NCBI RefSeq assembly: GCF_000717715.1
Contig: NZ_JOAI01000042.1
Span: 61,921 to 125,920 of the forward strand
DNA: 64,000 nt
Source: Streptomyces sp. NRRL B-24484
GTDB lineage: Bacteria > Actinomycetota > Actinomycetes > Streptomycetales > Streptomycetaceae
Direction: 5' to 3'
Notes under the pieces: model-generated
Seen by the model: the letters and a program-made list of their open reading frames with translations, nothing else
What the model was told of the DNA's origin: nothing
Databases searched by the model: none
Shown: positions 55,009-63,465 of the stretch, in pieces
How the letters are laid out: the number at the start of each line of letters is the position of its first letter
Position numbering within the stretch: the stretch's first letter is position 1
Position numbers and translations under genes: made by a program

Positions 55009-55617
55009 CTACAGGTACGGGCCCGAACGGATGCCGCGGCCCGGGCCGCCCTCCTCCTCGCCCGGTTCGGCGCCGTGCAGACCGGGCGGCAGGGCGCGCC
55101 GCATCTGCTCCAACTGCGCCCGGGCGGCCATCTGCTGGGCGAAGAGCGCGGTCTGGATGCCGTGGAAGAGCCCCTCCAGCCAGCCGACGAGCTGGGCCTG
55201 GGCGATCCGGAGCTCGGCCTCGGTGGGGATGCTGTCCTCGGTGAAGGGCAGCGAGATCCGCTCCAACTCCTCGACCAGCTCGGGCGCGAGGCCGAGTTCG
55301 AGCTCCTTGATCGAGCTGGCGTGGATGTCCTTGAGTCTGGCCCGGCTGGCCTCGTCGAGGGGAGCCGCCCGGACCTCCTCCAGCAGCTGCTTGATCATGC
55401 TGCCGATCCGCATGACCTTGGCCGGCTGCTCGACCATCTCGGTCACCGGCAGCTCGCGCGGCTCCCCCTGGTCGTCGGCCCGGCCGAAACCGCCCGGGAC
55501 GGCGCCGACCGGCATCCCGTCCGGGCCCACGATCAGCACCTTCGGCGTCTCGTCCGGCTGCCCGCCCGACGCCTCGACGGTCTGCTGCAATGAGCGCTCG
55601 TTCATCGGGTTCGTCAT
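55009..55617 (-). CDS. bpa: Bacterial proteasome activator (Bpa/PafE family)
   Basis: Bpa rings bind the 20S proteasome and open its gate without ATP. The 202-residue protein shows the helical core (MVEQPAKVMRIGSMIKQLLE, then ASRARLKDIHASSIKELELG and AQAQLVGWLEGLFHGIQTAL). It ends in G-P-Y-L, equivalent to the GQYL tail of mycobacterial Bpa that docks in the proteasome pockets. The ATG at 55617 is preferred. Proteasome genes are not in the window. The identification is from sequence and tail; function is by family. Confidence 0.88.
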   Translation of the reverse strand: MTNPMNERSLQQTVEASGGQPDETPKVLIVGPDGMPVGAVPGGFGRADDQGEPRELPVTEMVEQPAKVMRIGSMIKQLLEEVRAAPLDEASRARLKDIHASSIKELELGLAPELVEELERISLPFTEDSIPTEAELRIAQAQLVGWLEGLFHGIQTALFAQQMAARAQLEQMRRALPPGLHGAEPGEEEGGPGRGIRSGPYL

Positions 55618-55705
55618 GAAGGGCATTCTCCCTCACCGGCGTTCGGTACGGGGAACGGCTGCGGATCTTGTGCGGGCGCGGTCCGCGGTCGGCGGGCGGG
55701 CCGGA

Positions 55706-56581
55706 TCAGCCGCGGCGCAGCTTCACCCCGACCAGGCCCAGCCCGAGTCCGATCAGGGTCAGCCCGGCGCCGAGCGGGAGTTGACGGGTGGCCGGGTCGG
55801 ACCAGCGCAGCGGGGCGGCCAGGTCGGCGGCGGCCTGCGGGACGGGGGCGGCGGCGGTGACGGAGGGCTGTCCGCCGGCCAGGTCCGCGGAGGCGTCCGG
55901 GGTGGCCGGCCGGGCGGCCGTGGTCGGCGCGCTCGGGGTGCGAGGGGCGTGGGCGGCGTGGCCGAGGACAGCGGCGGACTGGGTGCGCCCGTGCGGGCCG
56001 CGGCCGGGCGCGGCGGCGGCCGCGGGGCTCGCGGTGGCGTCGTCCTGCCCGGTGGCGGGGCCGGCGGCCGCGGTCGACGGGTCGGCGTCGTCGCAGTCGT
56101 CCCCGTTCTCGGCGTCCTGGGCTTCCGGCGAACCCGGCGAACCCTGGGCGGGCCCCGCCTGCGGCTCGGGGTGGCCGTCGGCGGTGGGCCGGCCCGGGCC
56201 CGCGGAGGTGCCTGCAGTGGATCCGGCCGCCCCGGCCGAGGAGGCGGGGGCGGCCGGCGCGGTCGGTTCGGGGACGGACGCCGGGGTGTTCGCCGGCGGC
56301 CTGACGGGGAGTCCGGACGCGCCGGAACCCCCCTGGGCCGAGGGCAGTGCCGCTGCGGGTGCCGTCACCTCCGGCAGGGCCGAGACGGCCTGTTGGACGG
56401 CCTGCTGCGCGGCTGCTCCGACCTGGCTGCGGGCCGCCGCGGAGGCCCCGGCGTCGTCCGCCGAGGCGGGCATGGCGAGCAGCACGGGGAGGGCGAGCCC
56501 TGCGCCGGCGAACGCCGCCCGGCGGCAGCCGGCGGGGAGCGCGGAGGAGAGAGCACGGAACGCGTACGGAAGTGCAGCCAC
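55706..56581 (-). CDS. Secreted Ala/Pro-rich protein with C-terminal membrane anchor
   Basis: The 291-residue protein has an N-terminal signal peptide (AGLALPVLLAMPASA, cleavage near residue 42), a long low-complexity Ala/Pro/Gly region and a C-terminal helix followed by basic residues (PLGAGLTLIGLGLGLVGVKL-RRG). The tail looks like a sortase-type anchor but has no LPxTG or LAxTG motif, so it is more likely a simple membrane anchor. It is probably a surface protein. The start is GTG 56581 with GGAAGGA upstream. Confidence 0.68.
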   Translation of the reverse strand: MAALPYAFRALSSALPAGCRRAAFAGAGLALPVLLAMPASADDAGASAAARSQVGAAAQQAVQQAVSALPEVTAPAAALPSAQGGSGASGLPVRPPANTPASVPEPTAPAAPASSAGAAGSTAGTSAGPGRPTADGHPEPQAGPAQGSPGSPEAQDAENGDDCDDADPSTAAAGPATGQDDATASPAAAAAPGRGPHGRTQSAAVLGHAAHAPRTPSAPTTAARPATPDASADLAGGQPSVTAAAPVPQAAADLAAPLRWSDPATRQLPLGAGLTLIGLGLGLVGVKLRRG

Positions 56582-56718
56582 GGCGGGAAGTCCTTCCGAC
56601 GGGCGGCCGCGGCGGAACGCGGTCGGCGGCGGGACAGCTCCGAACCAGACTCACACATTCCGACAAACCGGGCATTTCGTACGCTCACTCCCTGTGTCCG
56701 TCCTGGCCGGCGCCACGG

Positions 56719-57699
56719 TCAGCGCAGTCGGAGCACCACCTTGCCGACGTGCTCGCTCCGCTCGATCAGCCGGTGCGCCGTCGCGGCCTCCTCGACCGGC
56801 AGCACCTGGTGCACCACCGGCTTCACCACGCCGGACTCCACCAGCGGCCACACGTGCTCGCGGACGGCGGCGACGATGGCCGCCTTCTCGGCGACCGGCC
56901 GGCCGCGCAGGTTGGTCGCCGCGACCGCGGCCCGCTTGCGCAGCAGGGTGCCCAGGTCGAGCTCCGCCTTCACCCCGCCCTGCAGGCCGATGATCACCAG
57001 CCGCCCGTTGACGGCCAGCGCCTCGACGTTCCGCTGCAGGTACTTGGCGCCCATGATGTCGAGGATCACGTCCGCGCCGGCCCCGCCGGTGAAGTCCCGG
57101 ACGGCCGCCGTGAAGTCCTCCTCCCGGTAGTCGATGCCGAGGTCGGCGCCCAGCTCCGCGCAGCGGGCCAGCTTCTCCGCGCTGCCCGCGGTGACCGCCA
57201 CCCGGGCGCCCACCGCCTTGGCCAGCTGGATCGCCATGGTGCCGATGCCGCTCGCCCCGCCGTGCACCAGCACGGTCTCGCCCGGACGCAGGTGGGCCAC
57301 CATGAAGACGTTCGACCAGACCGTGCAGGCCACCTCCGGCAGCGCCGCCGCCTCGTCCGCGGACAGCCCCTTCGGCACCGGCAGCAGCTGGCCGACCGGC
57401 ACCACGACCCGCTCCGCGTAGCCGCCGCCGGTGAGCAGCGCGCACACCTCGTCGCCGACCGCCCAGCCGGCCACGCCCGCGCCCAGCGCGGCGATCCGGC
57501 CGGCGCACTCCAGGCCCGGGTACGGCGAGGAGCCGGGCGGCGGGTCGTAGAAGCCCTGCCGCTGCAGCAGGTCCGCGCGGTTGACGGCGGTCGCGGCGAC
57601 CTCGATCAGGACCTCGCCCTCGGCGGGCTCGGGATCGGGCACCTCGGCCCAGGTCAGCACCTCGGGCACGCCCGGCTGGGGAATGGTGATGGCTCGCAT
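56719..57699 (-). CDS. NAD(P)H-quinone oxidoreductase, zeta-crystallin type (MDR family)
   Basis: The 326-residue zinc-free MDR protein has the N-terminal GroES-like domain (VNRADLLQRQGFYDPPPGSS, PYPGLECAGRIAALG) and the nucleotide-binding fold with ETVLVHGGASGIGTMAIQLA and GADLGIDYREEDF. It is of the PIG3/TP53I3-like branch, reducing quinones or enones with NADPH. The ATG at 57699 gives the canonical start MRAITIPQPG. Confidence 0.93.
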   Translation of the reverse strand: MRAITIPQPGVPEVLTWAEVPDPEPAEGEVLIEVAATAVNRADLLQRQGFYDPPPGSSPYPGLECAGRIAALGAGVAGWAVGDEVCALLTGGGYAERVVVPVGQLLPVPKGLSADEAAALPEVACTVWSNVFMVAHLRPGETVLVHGGASGIGTMAIQLAKAVGARVAVTAGSAEKLARCAELGADLGIDYREEDFTAAVRDFTGGAGADVILDIMGAKYLQRNVEALAVNGRLVIIGLQGGVKAELDLGTLLRKRAAVAATNLRGRPVAEKAAIVAAVREHVWPLVESGVVKPVVHQVLPVEEAATAHRLIERSEHVGKVVLRLR

Positions 57700-57761
57700 G
57701 GCCGCCACGCTAGCCGCGGCCCGCGCGGCCCTCGCGACCGGCCCGCCGACGGAGCCCGCCC

Positions 57762-58280
57762 TCAGCCGAGGTTGACGCCCCGTCGGACGGTGATGATCCG
57801 GTCGGTGAGCTGCAGCACCGCGGCCTCCGGGTCGGTGAAGTTCAGCAGCCGCCGGCCGCGGACGACCGAGACCACCAGGTCCGCGCACTCCCGCGGGGAG
57901 CGGCCCGCCTCGGCCCTGGTCACCGGCCGTTCGACGAGGTCCAGCCCGGAGCCGACCGTCAGCAGGTCCTCCATGACGGCGCCGGCGTGCGGGCTGAGGA
58001 TCGACATGCCGAGCAGCCGGCCCGCCGAACTGGAACTGGTGACCACCACGTCCGCGATCACGACCTTCTCGGCGCGCGGCAGTTCGGCCCGCATCAGGGT
58101 GTCCGAGCGGGTCGCGTCCCCCAGCACGGCCGTCAGGCCGTCCCGGCCCGCCTGGTCGATCGCCTTGCGCTGCGGGTCGACGACCACGATCGACTCCTTG
58201 CGCAGCCCCTGGCCGAGCAGCGCGGTGACCGCACTGCGGCCCTTGGTGCCGTAGCCGACGACGACGGTGTGCTCCCGCAC
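57762..58280 (-). CDS. Truncated TrkA-type (RCK) protein with internal deletion
   Basis: The 172-residue protein starts with VREHTVVVGYGTKGRSAV and carries the first part of an NAD-binding RCK domain, then jumps from KVVIA to DVVVTSSSSAGRLLGMSILS, and ends with the C-terminal LLNFTDPEAAVLQLTDRI. Compared with the paralogue at 58459 it lacks the pore helices and about 41 residues of the RCK core, but keeps about 42 residues (GMSILSPHAG to SPREC) that the paralogue lacks. GGAGG precedes the GTG at 58280, so it may be expressed. It could instead be a decaying gene. Confidence 0.65.
   Translation of the reverse strand: MREHTVVVGYGTKGRSAVTALLGQGLRKESIVVVDPQRKAIDQAGRDGLTAVLGDATRSDTLMRAELPRAEKVVIADVVVTSSSSAGRLLGMSILSPHAGAVMEDLLTVGSGLDLVERPVTRAEAGRSPRECADLVVSVVRGRRLLNFTDPEAAVLQLTDRIITVRRGVNLG
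58010..58055 (-). repeat. 46-bp inverted repeat, copy 1
   Basis: This segment is identical, on the opposite strand, to 59278-59323. It codes for the DVVVTSSSSAGRLL region shared by the two TrkA-like genes. Confidence 0.85.
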
Positions 58281-58458
58281 CGGACCTCCAGCGGCCTGCC
58301 GACTGAGGACGGCACCGCCCGGGCCGCCGCAGGCGACGATACCGCCGCCCCGACACCACGGGCCGGACGCGCCGACCACCCGTGACCGGCACCTTCCGCC
58401 ACGTCCCGGCACCGGACCGGCCCCGCGCGGCGGTGGCCCCGCGGGGCGCCGCCCCGCC

Positions 58459-59451
58459 ATGCTGGTGCCCGTGACCCAAGGCACCCAGTCCCCCGGCCCC
58501 GACGGCAGACTCTCCCGGCTGCGCGCCGGCCGCGCCTCCCGCGCCCGCGAGGCCGAGGTGGGCGGCGGCCGGGTCTTCCTGCCGACCAGGACGCCCCCGC
58601 CGCCGATCCGCCAGGTCTCCCGGCGGCTGCTGCTGGCCCTCGCCGTCCTGCTCGCCACCACCCTGATCGTCTGGCTGGACCGCGACGGGTACCACGACAA
58701 CGCGGGCGGCCCGCTGGACCTGCTGGACGCCGCGTACTACGCCACCGTCACCCTCTCCACCACCGGCTACGGCGACATCACCCCGGTCAGCGACGCCGCC
58801 CGGCTGACCAACATCTTCGTGATCACCCCGCTGCGCGTGCTCTTCCTGATCATCCTGGTCGGCACCACCCTGGAGGTGCTCACCGAGCGCACCCGCCAGC
58901 AGTGGCGGATCGGGCGCTGGCGCTCCACCGTCCGGGACCACACGGTGGTGATCGGGTACGGCACCAAGGGCCGCAGCGCGGTCGGTGCGCTGCTCGGCCA
59001 GGGCATCGACCGGGGCTCGATCGTGATCGTCGACCCGCAGGCCCGCACGGTCGAGCAGGCCACCATGGACGGGCTCGCCGGGGTGGTCGGCGACGCCACC
59101 CGCACCGACACCCTGCTGCGCGCCGAACTGCCACGGGCCGCGCGGGTGGTGGTGGCGCCGGAACGGGACGACACGGCCGTGCTGATCACCCTGACCGCGC
59201 GCCAGCTCAACCGCTCCGCGACCGTGGTGGCGGCCGTGCGGGAGGACGAGAACGCGCCGCTGCTGCGGCAGAGCGGCGCGGACGTGGTGGTCACCAGTTC
59301 CAGTTCGGCGGGCCGGCTGCTCGAGAGCGCGGACCTCGTGCTGGCGGTCGTCCGCGGCCGACGGCTGCTGAACTTCACCGACGAGGAGGCCGCCGTGCTG
59401 AAGCCCACCGACCGGCTGATCGTCATCCGGGACGCCCGCGGCCACGCCTGA
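58459..59451 (+). CDS. Two-TM potassium channel with RCK/TrkA domain, internal deletion
   Basis: The 330-residue protein has two membrane helices around residues 55-135 with the pore filter sequence TTGYGDITPVS (TxGYG), then an RCK domain (VIGYGTKGRSAVGALLGQGI, VDPQARTVEQATMDGL). Unlike its neighbour on the opposite strand it keeps the RCK core but lacks about 40 residues between GRLL and the final SADLVLAVVRGRRLLNF region. The start is ATG 58459 or GTG 58471, neither with a strong site. It probably conducts K+ under nucleotide control, but the deletion may impair it. Confidence 0.8.
   Translation: MLVPVTQGTQSPGPDGRLSRLRAGRASRAREAEVGGGRVFLPTRTPPPPIRQVSRRLLLALAVLLATTLIVWLDRDGYHDNAGGPLDLLDAAYYATVTLSTTGYGDITPVSDAARLTNIFVITPLRVLFLIILVGTTLEVLTERTRQQWRIGRWRSTVRDHTVVIGYGTKGRSAVGALLGQGIDRGSIVIVDPQARTVEQATMDGLAGVVGDATRTDTLLRAELPRAARVVVAPERDDTAVLITLTARQLNRSATVVAAVREDENAPLLRQSGADVVVTSSSSAGRLLESADLVLAVVRGRRLLNFTDEEAAVLKPTDRLIVIRDARGHA
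59278..59323 (+). repeat. 46-bp inverted repeat, copy 2
   Basis: This is the plus-strand copy of the segment at 58010-58055, within the channel gene. Identity over 46 bases suggests recent duplication or gene conversion. Confidence 0.85.
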
Positions 59452-59469
59452 CGCCGTACCGGCCCCGGG

Positions 59470-60666
59470 TCACGGCAGTTCCAGCACCTCCGCCCGGCCG
59501 CCCGCCGGAACACCGCCGGGCGGCACCACGGCCACCGCCTCGGCGAGCGCCAGGCCGCGCAGCATGGCCGGCCCGTCGAAGCGCAGCGGCACCAGCCCGT
59601 CGCCGGTCCGCACCACCGGCACCAGCCGGGTGTCCGCCGGGTGGCCGGGCAGCCCGACCGCCGCGGTCCCGGTCCGGGTCGGCGGCTCGGCACGGCCGGC
59701 CAGTGCGTCCAGCAGCGGCAGGGCCAGGGTCAGTGCGCCCGCGGCCGCGGCCAGCGGGTTCCCGGGCAGACCGACCAGGTGCCGACCGCCGGGCAGCGCG
59801 GCGAGCAGCATCGGGTGCCCGGGCCGGACGGCGACACCGTCGACCAGCAGCCGGGCGCCCGCTTCGGCCAGCGCGGCGTGCAGGAAGTCGGCCGGGCCGG
59901 CCGCCGTGCCGCCGGTGGTCACCACGACGTCGGCCGGCGAGTGCCGCAGCGCGTCCCGCAGCAGCGCCCGGTCGTCACCGACCCGGCGCACGCCGATCTG
60001 CTCGGCGCCCGCCGCGGAGAGCCAGGGCGGCAGCAGCGGGCCGAGCGCGTCCCGGACGAGACCCGGGCCGGGCACCCCGGAGTCGAGCAGTTCGTCGCCG
60101 AGCAGCAGCAGTTCGACGGTGGGCCTCCGGCGCACCGCCAGGACGTCGTGGCCGGCCGCGGCGGCCAGCCCGAGCACCGGCGCGGTGACCCGGGCGCCGG
60201 CGGGCAGCAGGGTCTCGCCGCGGCGGCACTCCTGGCCGCGCGGACGGACGTCCTGGCCCGGCCCGACCTCGCCGTGCAGCAGCCCCTGCACCGTCCGGCC
60301 GTGCTCGCGGCGGAGCACACCGGTGGCGCCCGGCGGCAGCTGCGCGCCGGTGGCGATCTCGACGGCGGTGCCGTCGGCCAGCGGGGCGGGCGCGGCACCG
60401 GCGAGCAGCCGCCCGGCCGGCCGCCAGGGGCCCGGCCCGGCGACGGCCCAGCCGTCCATGGCGGAGGTGTCGAAGCCCGGCAGGTCGGTGACGGCCGCGA
60501 GCGGCTCGGCCAGGGTGCGGCCGAGCGCGGCCGCGAGCGGGACCCGCTCGACCGGCAGCGCGGCGGTCGCGGCCTGCCGGGCCGTCCGCCGGGCCTCCGG
60601 CCAGGGGCTGTCGTGCACCGGCCGTCCGGTGCGGGAGTGGTCCACGTCGGCGAGCGCGCCGGTCAC
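59470..60666 (-). CDS. moeA: Molybdopterin molybdotransferase
   Basis: MoeA inserts molybdate into adenylylated molybdopterin. The 398-residue protein has FDTSAMDGWAVAGPG at about residues 50-64, VEIATGAQLPPGATGVLR, the MoaB-like site DVVVTTGGTAAGPADF and LVGLPGNPLAAAA. The GTG at 60666 overlaps the small gene's stop (GTGA), so translation is coupled. With mobA nearby it forms a Moco-maturation set. The identification is good. Confidence 0.92.
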   Translation of the reverse strand: MTGALADVDHSRTGRPVHDSPWPEARRTARQAATAALPVERVPLAAALGRTLAEPLAAVTDLPGFDTSAMDGWAVAGPGPWRPAGRLLAGAAPAPLADGTAVEIATGAQLPPGATGVLRREHGRTVQGLLHGEVGPGQDVRPRGQECRRGETLLPAGARVTAPVLGLAAAAGHDVLAVRRRPTVELLLLGDELLDSGVPGPGLVRDALGPLLPPWLSAAGAEQIGVRRVGDDRALLRDALRHSPADVVVTTGGTAAGPADFLHAALAEAGARLLVDGVAVRPGHPMLLAALPGGRHLVGLPGNPLAAAAGALTLALPLLDALAGRAEPPTRTGTAAVGLPGHPADTRLVPVVRTGDGLVPLRFDGPAMLRGLALAEAVAVVPPGGVPAGGRAEVLELP

Positions 60667-60926
60667 ACCTGCTCCGGCGGCTGCTGCGCGACCCACCGCT
60701 CGGCGAGGGCGGTGACCCGGGCGGTCGCCGCTGCGACCTCCTCGGCCCCGCCGCCGCGGGCGGCCGCCGCGTAGCCCACCAGGAAGGCGGTCAGCGGTGC
60801 GGCGGGGCGGGCGACCCCGTGCGCGACCACCCGGGCGAGGTCCAGCAGACCGGGCACGTCGACCTCGAAGTCGATCCCCAGTTCGGCGCCGGCCTCGGCG
60901 ATCCAGTCATCCAGCGTGCGCTCCAT
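60663..60926 (-). CDS. Small DUF6457-type protein, moeA partner
   Basis: The 87-residue protein reads MERTLDDWIAEAGAELGIDF then VPGLLDLARVVAHGVARPAA and AAARVTALAERW-like C-terminal helix. It resembles the short DUF6457 family found beside moeA/mobA in actinobacteria. The stop overlaps the moeA start, and mobA lies 97 bases upstream on the same strand. The function is unknown; a role in molybdenum cofactor maturation is inferred from context. Confidence 0.75.
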   Translation of the reverse strand: MERTLDDWIAEAGAELGIDFEVDVPGLLDLARVVAHGVARPAAPLTAFLVGYAAAARGGGAEEVAAATARVTALAERWVAQQPPEQV

Positions 60927-61023
60927 GGCCCCATGCTGCCCGATCCCCGCGCCCGCGGCGGTGCCGCGGTCGTGTGCGGCGCGGGTCGGTCTGCTCACCG
61001 GCCGCCGGCGGGGGCGGTGAGGG

Positions 61024-61611
61024 TCACCGTCCGGCGCGCTCGCGCAGCTCCCGGTCGCGGGCCCGGGCGAGTTCCTCCCAGGTGTCGCAGTCGTGGGCGG
61101 CGGCGTCGGTGTCGGCCAGCCGGACGGTGCGCAGCGGCGCGGTGAGCCGGCGCAGCGAGCGGCCGTCGGGGCTGCCGAGGGCGGCGAGCGAGGCGCGCAG
61201 CGCGGCCGTCCGGTAGGCGCCGGCGAGCGGCTGGTCCCGGCCGTCCGCGTCGACCAGGACGGCGGCCTCCGCCGCGGAGTCGTCGAGGGCTCCGAGCAGC
61301 CGGTGCACCGTCCGGCCGTCCAGGAAGGGCAGGTCGGCGGCGAGCAGCAGCACCCGGTCGGCGGTCACCGCGGCCAGGCCGGCGGCGACGGCGGCGACCG
61401 GGCCGCCGCCGGGCGGCTCCTCGCGGGCCCAGTGCACGGGGCGGGCGACGGCGCGGGCGGGGCCGACCACCACGGTCGTGCGGGCGTCCGCGCAGGCCGC
61501 CAGCACCCGGTCGAGCAGGGTGCGGCCGCCCACGTCCAGACCGGGTTTGTCGGCGCCGCCGAGCCGGCTCGCGGCGCCGCCGGCCGGCACGATCACGTCG
61601 AAGACCGTCAT
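61024..61611 (-). CDS. mobA: Molybdenum cofactor guanylyltransferase (MobA-like NTP transferase)
   Basis: The 195-residue protein has the nucleotidyl-transferase signature IVPAGGAASRLGGADKPGLD at about residues 7-26, with LLAADLPFLD as the metal/nucleotide site and QPLAGAYR. It should attach GMP to Moco, or is a relative acting on CTP. Context with moeA and the DUF6457-type gene supports MobA. The length fits. Confidence 0.86.
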   Translation of the reverse strand: MTVFDVIVPAGGAASRLGGADKPGLDVGGRTLLDRVLAACADARTTVVVGPARAVARPVHWAREEPPGGGPVAAVAAGLAAVTADRVLLLAADLPFLDGRTVHRLLGALDDSAAEAAVLVDADGRDQPLAGAYRTAALRASLAALGSPDGRSLRRLTAPLRTVRLADTDAAAHDCDTWEELARARDRELRERAGR

Positions 61612-61678
61612 GCCGCCAGTATCCGCCGCACGGCGGGCCGTCCGGGAGGGCCGGGCGGACCTGCGGGGCCGGAGGGGC

Positions 61679-62584
61679 TCAGTCCTCCTCGACGATCTCC
61701 GCGTCGACGATCTCGGCGTCCTCGGCCGGCGTGGTGTTGGCCGCGGCGCCGAGGTCGAGGATGACGGGCAGGGTGAGCGCGCCGTACCGCTCGTTCACCG
61801 CGGCGGCCAGGGCCTCCGGGTCGTGCGGGTGGGCGGCCAGGGCGCGGTCGAAGTCCTGCAGGTACTCGCCGGTGAAGGCGAGCACCCGCAGGGCGTCGTC
61901 GTCGGTGCCGGGCGCCCGGTGGCCGGCGACCACCCGCTCGGCGCCGAGGTCGGCGATCCGGGCCAGGTTGTGCGCCCAGTCGATCCGGCGGTAGGCGTCG
62001 GTGTCGGCCGTCCAGACGTGGGTGCCGTTGTAGACGAAGTCGCCGGCGAGCACGGTGCGGATGCTCGGGACGTGCACCACCGTGGAGCCCTCGCAGTCGC
62101 CCTGGCCGAGGGCGAGCACCCGGATCGGCTGGCCGTCGATCATCAGCGGCTGCGGCAGCAGCGGCGCGGGCAGCAGCGGCTGGTCGGGGATGTCGTCGCC
62201 GTAGACGGGCTTCCACTCGGCGACCTTGGCCGCGGCGGTGCGGGCGATCCCGTCGACCACCGGCGGCGCCGCCAGCAGCTGCGCCTCGGGGAAGAGCCGC
62301 AGCACCTCCTCGGCGCCGAAGTAGTGGTCGGGGTGGCGGTGGGTGACCACGATGGCGAGCAGCCGGCGGCCCTTGCCCGCGATCCACTCGGCGAGCTCGC
62401 GGCCGGCGCTGCGGGTGAGCTGGGCGTCGACCAGGATCGCGGTGCCCTGGCCCATGATCAGCACGGAGGTCGCGAAGAAGGCGCTCTCCGGGCCGGTGAA
62501 GACGTCGATCTCCAGCGGCGGGTGCCCCGGCCCGGGGGCCGCGCGGTGGGGTCCGGCGGTCTCGTCGGGCGGGTTGGGCGTCAC
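61679..62584 (-). CDS. Metallo-beta-lactamase-fold hydrolase
   Basis: The 301-residue MBL protein has the zinc motif THRHPDHYFGAEE at about residues 80-92, VLAGDFVYNGTHVW with the bridging Asp, and AGHRAPGTDD with the third His. It is likely a thioester- or lactone-hydrolysing branch of the family, but the substrate is open. The GTG at 62584 has AGGGAG 7 bases upstream. A C-terminal acidic tail (AEIVDAEIVEED) is distinctive. Confidence 0.88.
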   Translation of the reverse strand: MTPNPPDETAGPHRAAPGPGHPPLEIDVFTGPESAFFATSVLIMGQGTAILVDAQLTRSAGRELAEWIAGKGRRLLAIVVTHRHPDHYFGAEEVLRLFPEAQLLAAPPVVDGIARTAAAKVAEWKPVYGDDIPDQPLLPAPLLPQPLMIDGQPIRVLALGQGDCEGSTVVHVPSIRTVLAGDFVYNGTHVWTADTDAYRRIDWAHNLARIADLGAERVVAGHRAPGTDDDALRVLAFTGEYLQDFDRALAAHPHDPEALAAAVNERYGALTLPVILDLGAAANTTPAEDAEIVDAEIVEED

Positions 62585-62710
62585 GTCGGCTCCCTGGTCG
62601 GCGGGGCGGCCCGGCGGACCGCTCGTTCGTACCAGCTTGGTCGGTGGGGGTACCGATCGCCGGTCAGGCGCGCCCGGGCGGGTGGAGCGGGGACCGCCCG
62701 GGCGCGGGCC

Positions 62711-63358
62711 TCAGGCCGCGACGGGGCTGCCGACGGCCTCGGCACGGGCCGCGGCGTCCACCAGGGCCTGCGCCTTGGAGGCGTCCGCCTGCTCGACGAA
62801 GCCGGCCAGCGCCGGGTTGACCCGGGCCAGGGTGAACTCGGGCACCACGAAGTCGACCTCCAGGCCGAGCATGCCGGTCAGCACCTTCTCCAGGTACGTG
62901 GTGACGAACTCGAAGCTCTCGCGCGGGGTGCCGGGGCCGTACGCGCCGCCGCGGGAGGCGACCACGGTGACCGGGGTGCCGGCGGCGGAGGGCTGCTCGC
63001 CCGCGCTGCGGCCGATCACGATCACCTGGTCGAGCCAGGCCTTGAGGGCCGACGGGATCGTGAAGTTGTACATCGGGGTGCCGATGACGACGGCGTCCGC
63101 CTGCTCCAGCTCGACGACCAGCCGCTCGCGCAGCGCCCAGGCCTCCTGCTGCTCCGGCGTGCGGTGCTCGGCCGGGGCGAAGGCGGAGGTGATGGCGGCG
63201 GCGTCCAGGTGCGGCACGGGCTCGGCGGCCAGGTCGCGGTAGATCACGGTGCCGCCGGGGTTGGCCGCCTCCCAGGCCTCACGGTAGGCCGCGGAGACCT
63301 CGCGGGAGACGGAGCCCTCGGAGAGCGCGGACGAGTCGATGTGCAGCAGCGTGGGCAT
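62711..63358 (-). CDS. azoR: FMN-dependent NADH azoreductase
   Basis: The 215-residue flavodoxin-fold protein has LLHIDSSALSEGSVSREVSA for FMN phosphate binding at residues 4-23, IGTPMYNFTIPSALKAWLD and VTVVASRGGAYG. It reduces quinones and azo compounds with NADH. GGAGG precedes the ATG at 63358. It is divergent from an HxlR-type regulator gene, its likely controller. Confidence 0.93.
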   Translation of the reverse strand: MPTLLHIDSSALSEGSVSREVSAAYREAWEAANPGGTVIYRDLAAEPVPHLDAAAITSAFAPAEHRTPEQQEAWALRERLVVELEQADAVVIGTPMYNFTIPSALKAWLDQVIVIGRSAGEQPSAAGTPVTVVASRGGAYGPGTPRESFEFVTTYLEKVLTGMLGLEVDFVVPEFTLARVNPALAGFVEQADASKAQALVDAAARAEAVGSPVAA

Positions 63359-63377
63359 GGCGATGCCTCCATTTCGG

Positions 63378-63440
63378 AAGTTACTGCAGCGCCGTGCGCT
63401 GCTTCCGCAACAGTAGCAGCTTACTTTTCTATAGTCACTT
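63378..63440. promoter_or_regulatory. Candidate HxlR operator in the azoR/hxlR divergent promoter
   Basis: AAGTTACT (63378-63385) and AGTCACTT (63433-63440) form an inverted pair with one mismatch, with further GTTACT/GCTTACT-like half-sites between them in an AT-rich 107-base intergenic region. This fits a redox- or quinone-responsive HxlR (YodB-type) operator. Confidence 0.5.
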
Positions 63441-63465
63441 GCCGCGGGGCAGTACCCTGGACGGC

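Noticed and set aside
55706..55780. Sortase sorting signal at the C-terminus of the secreted protein
   Set aside because: The sequence is QLPLGAG with no LPxTG or LAxTG motif. A membrane helix and basic tail alone do not prove sorting.
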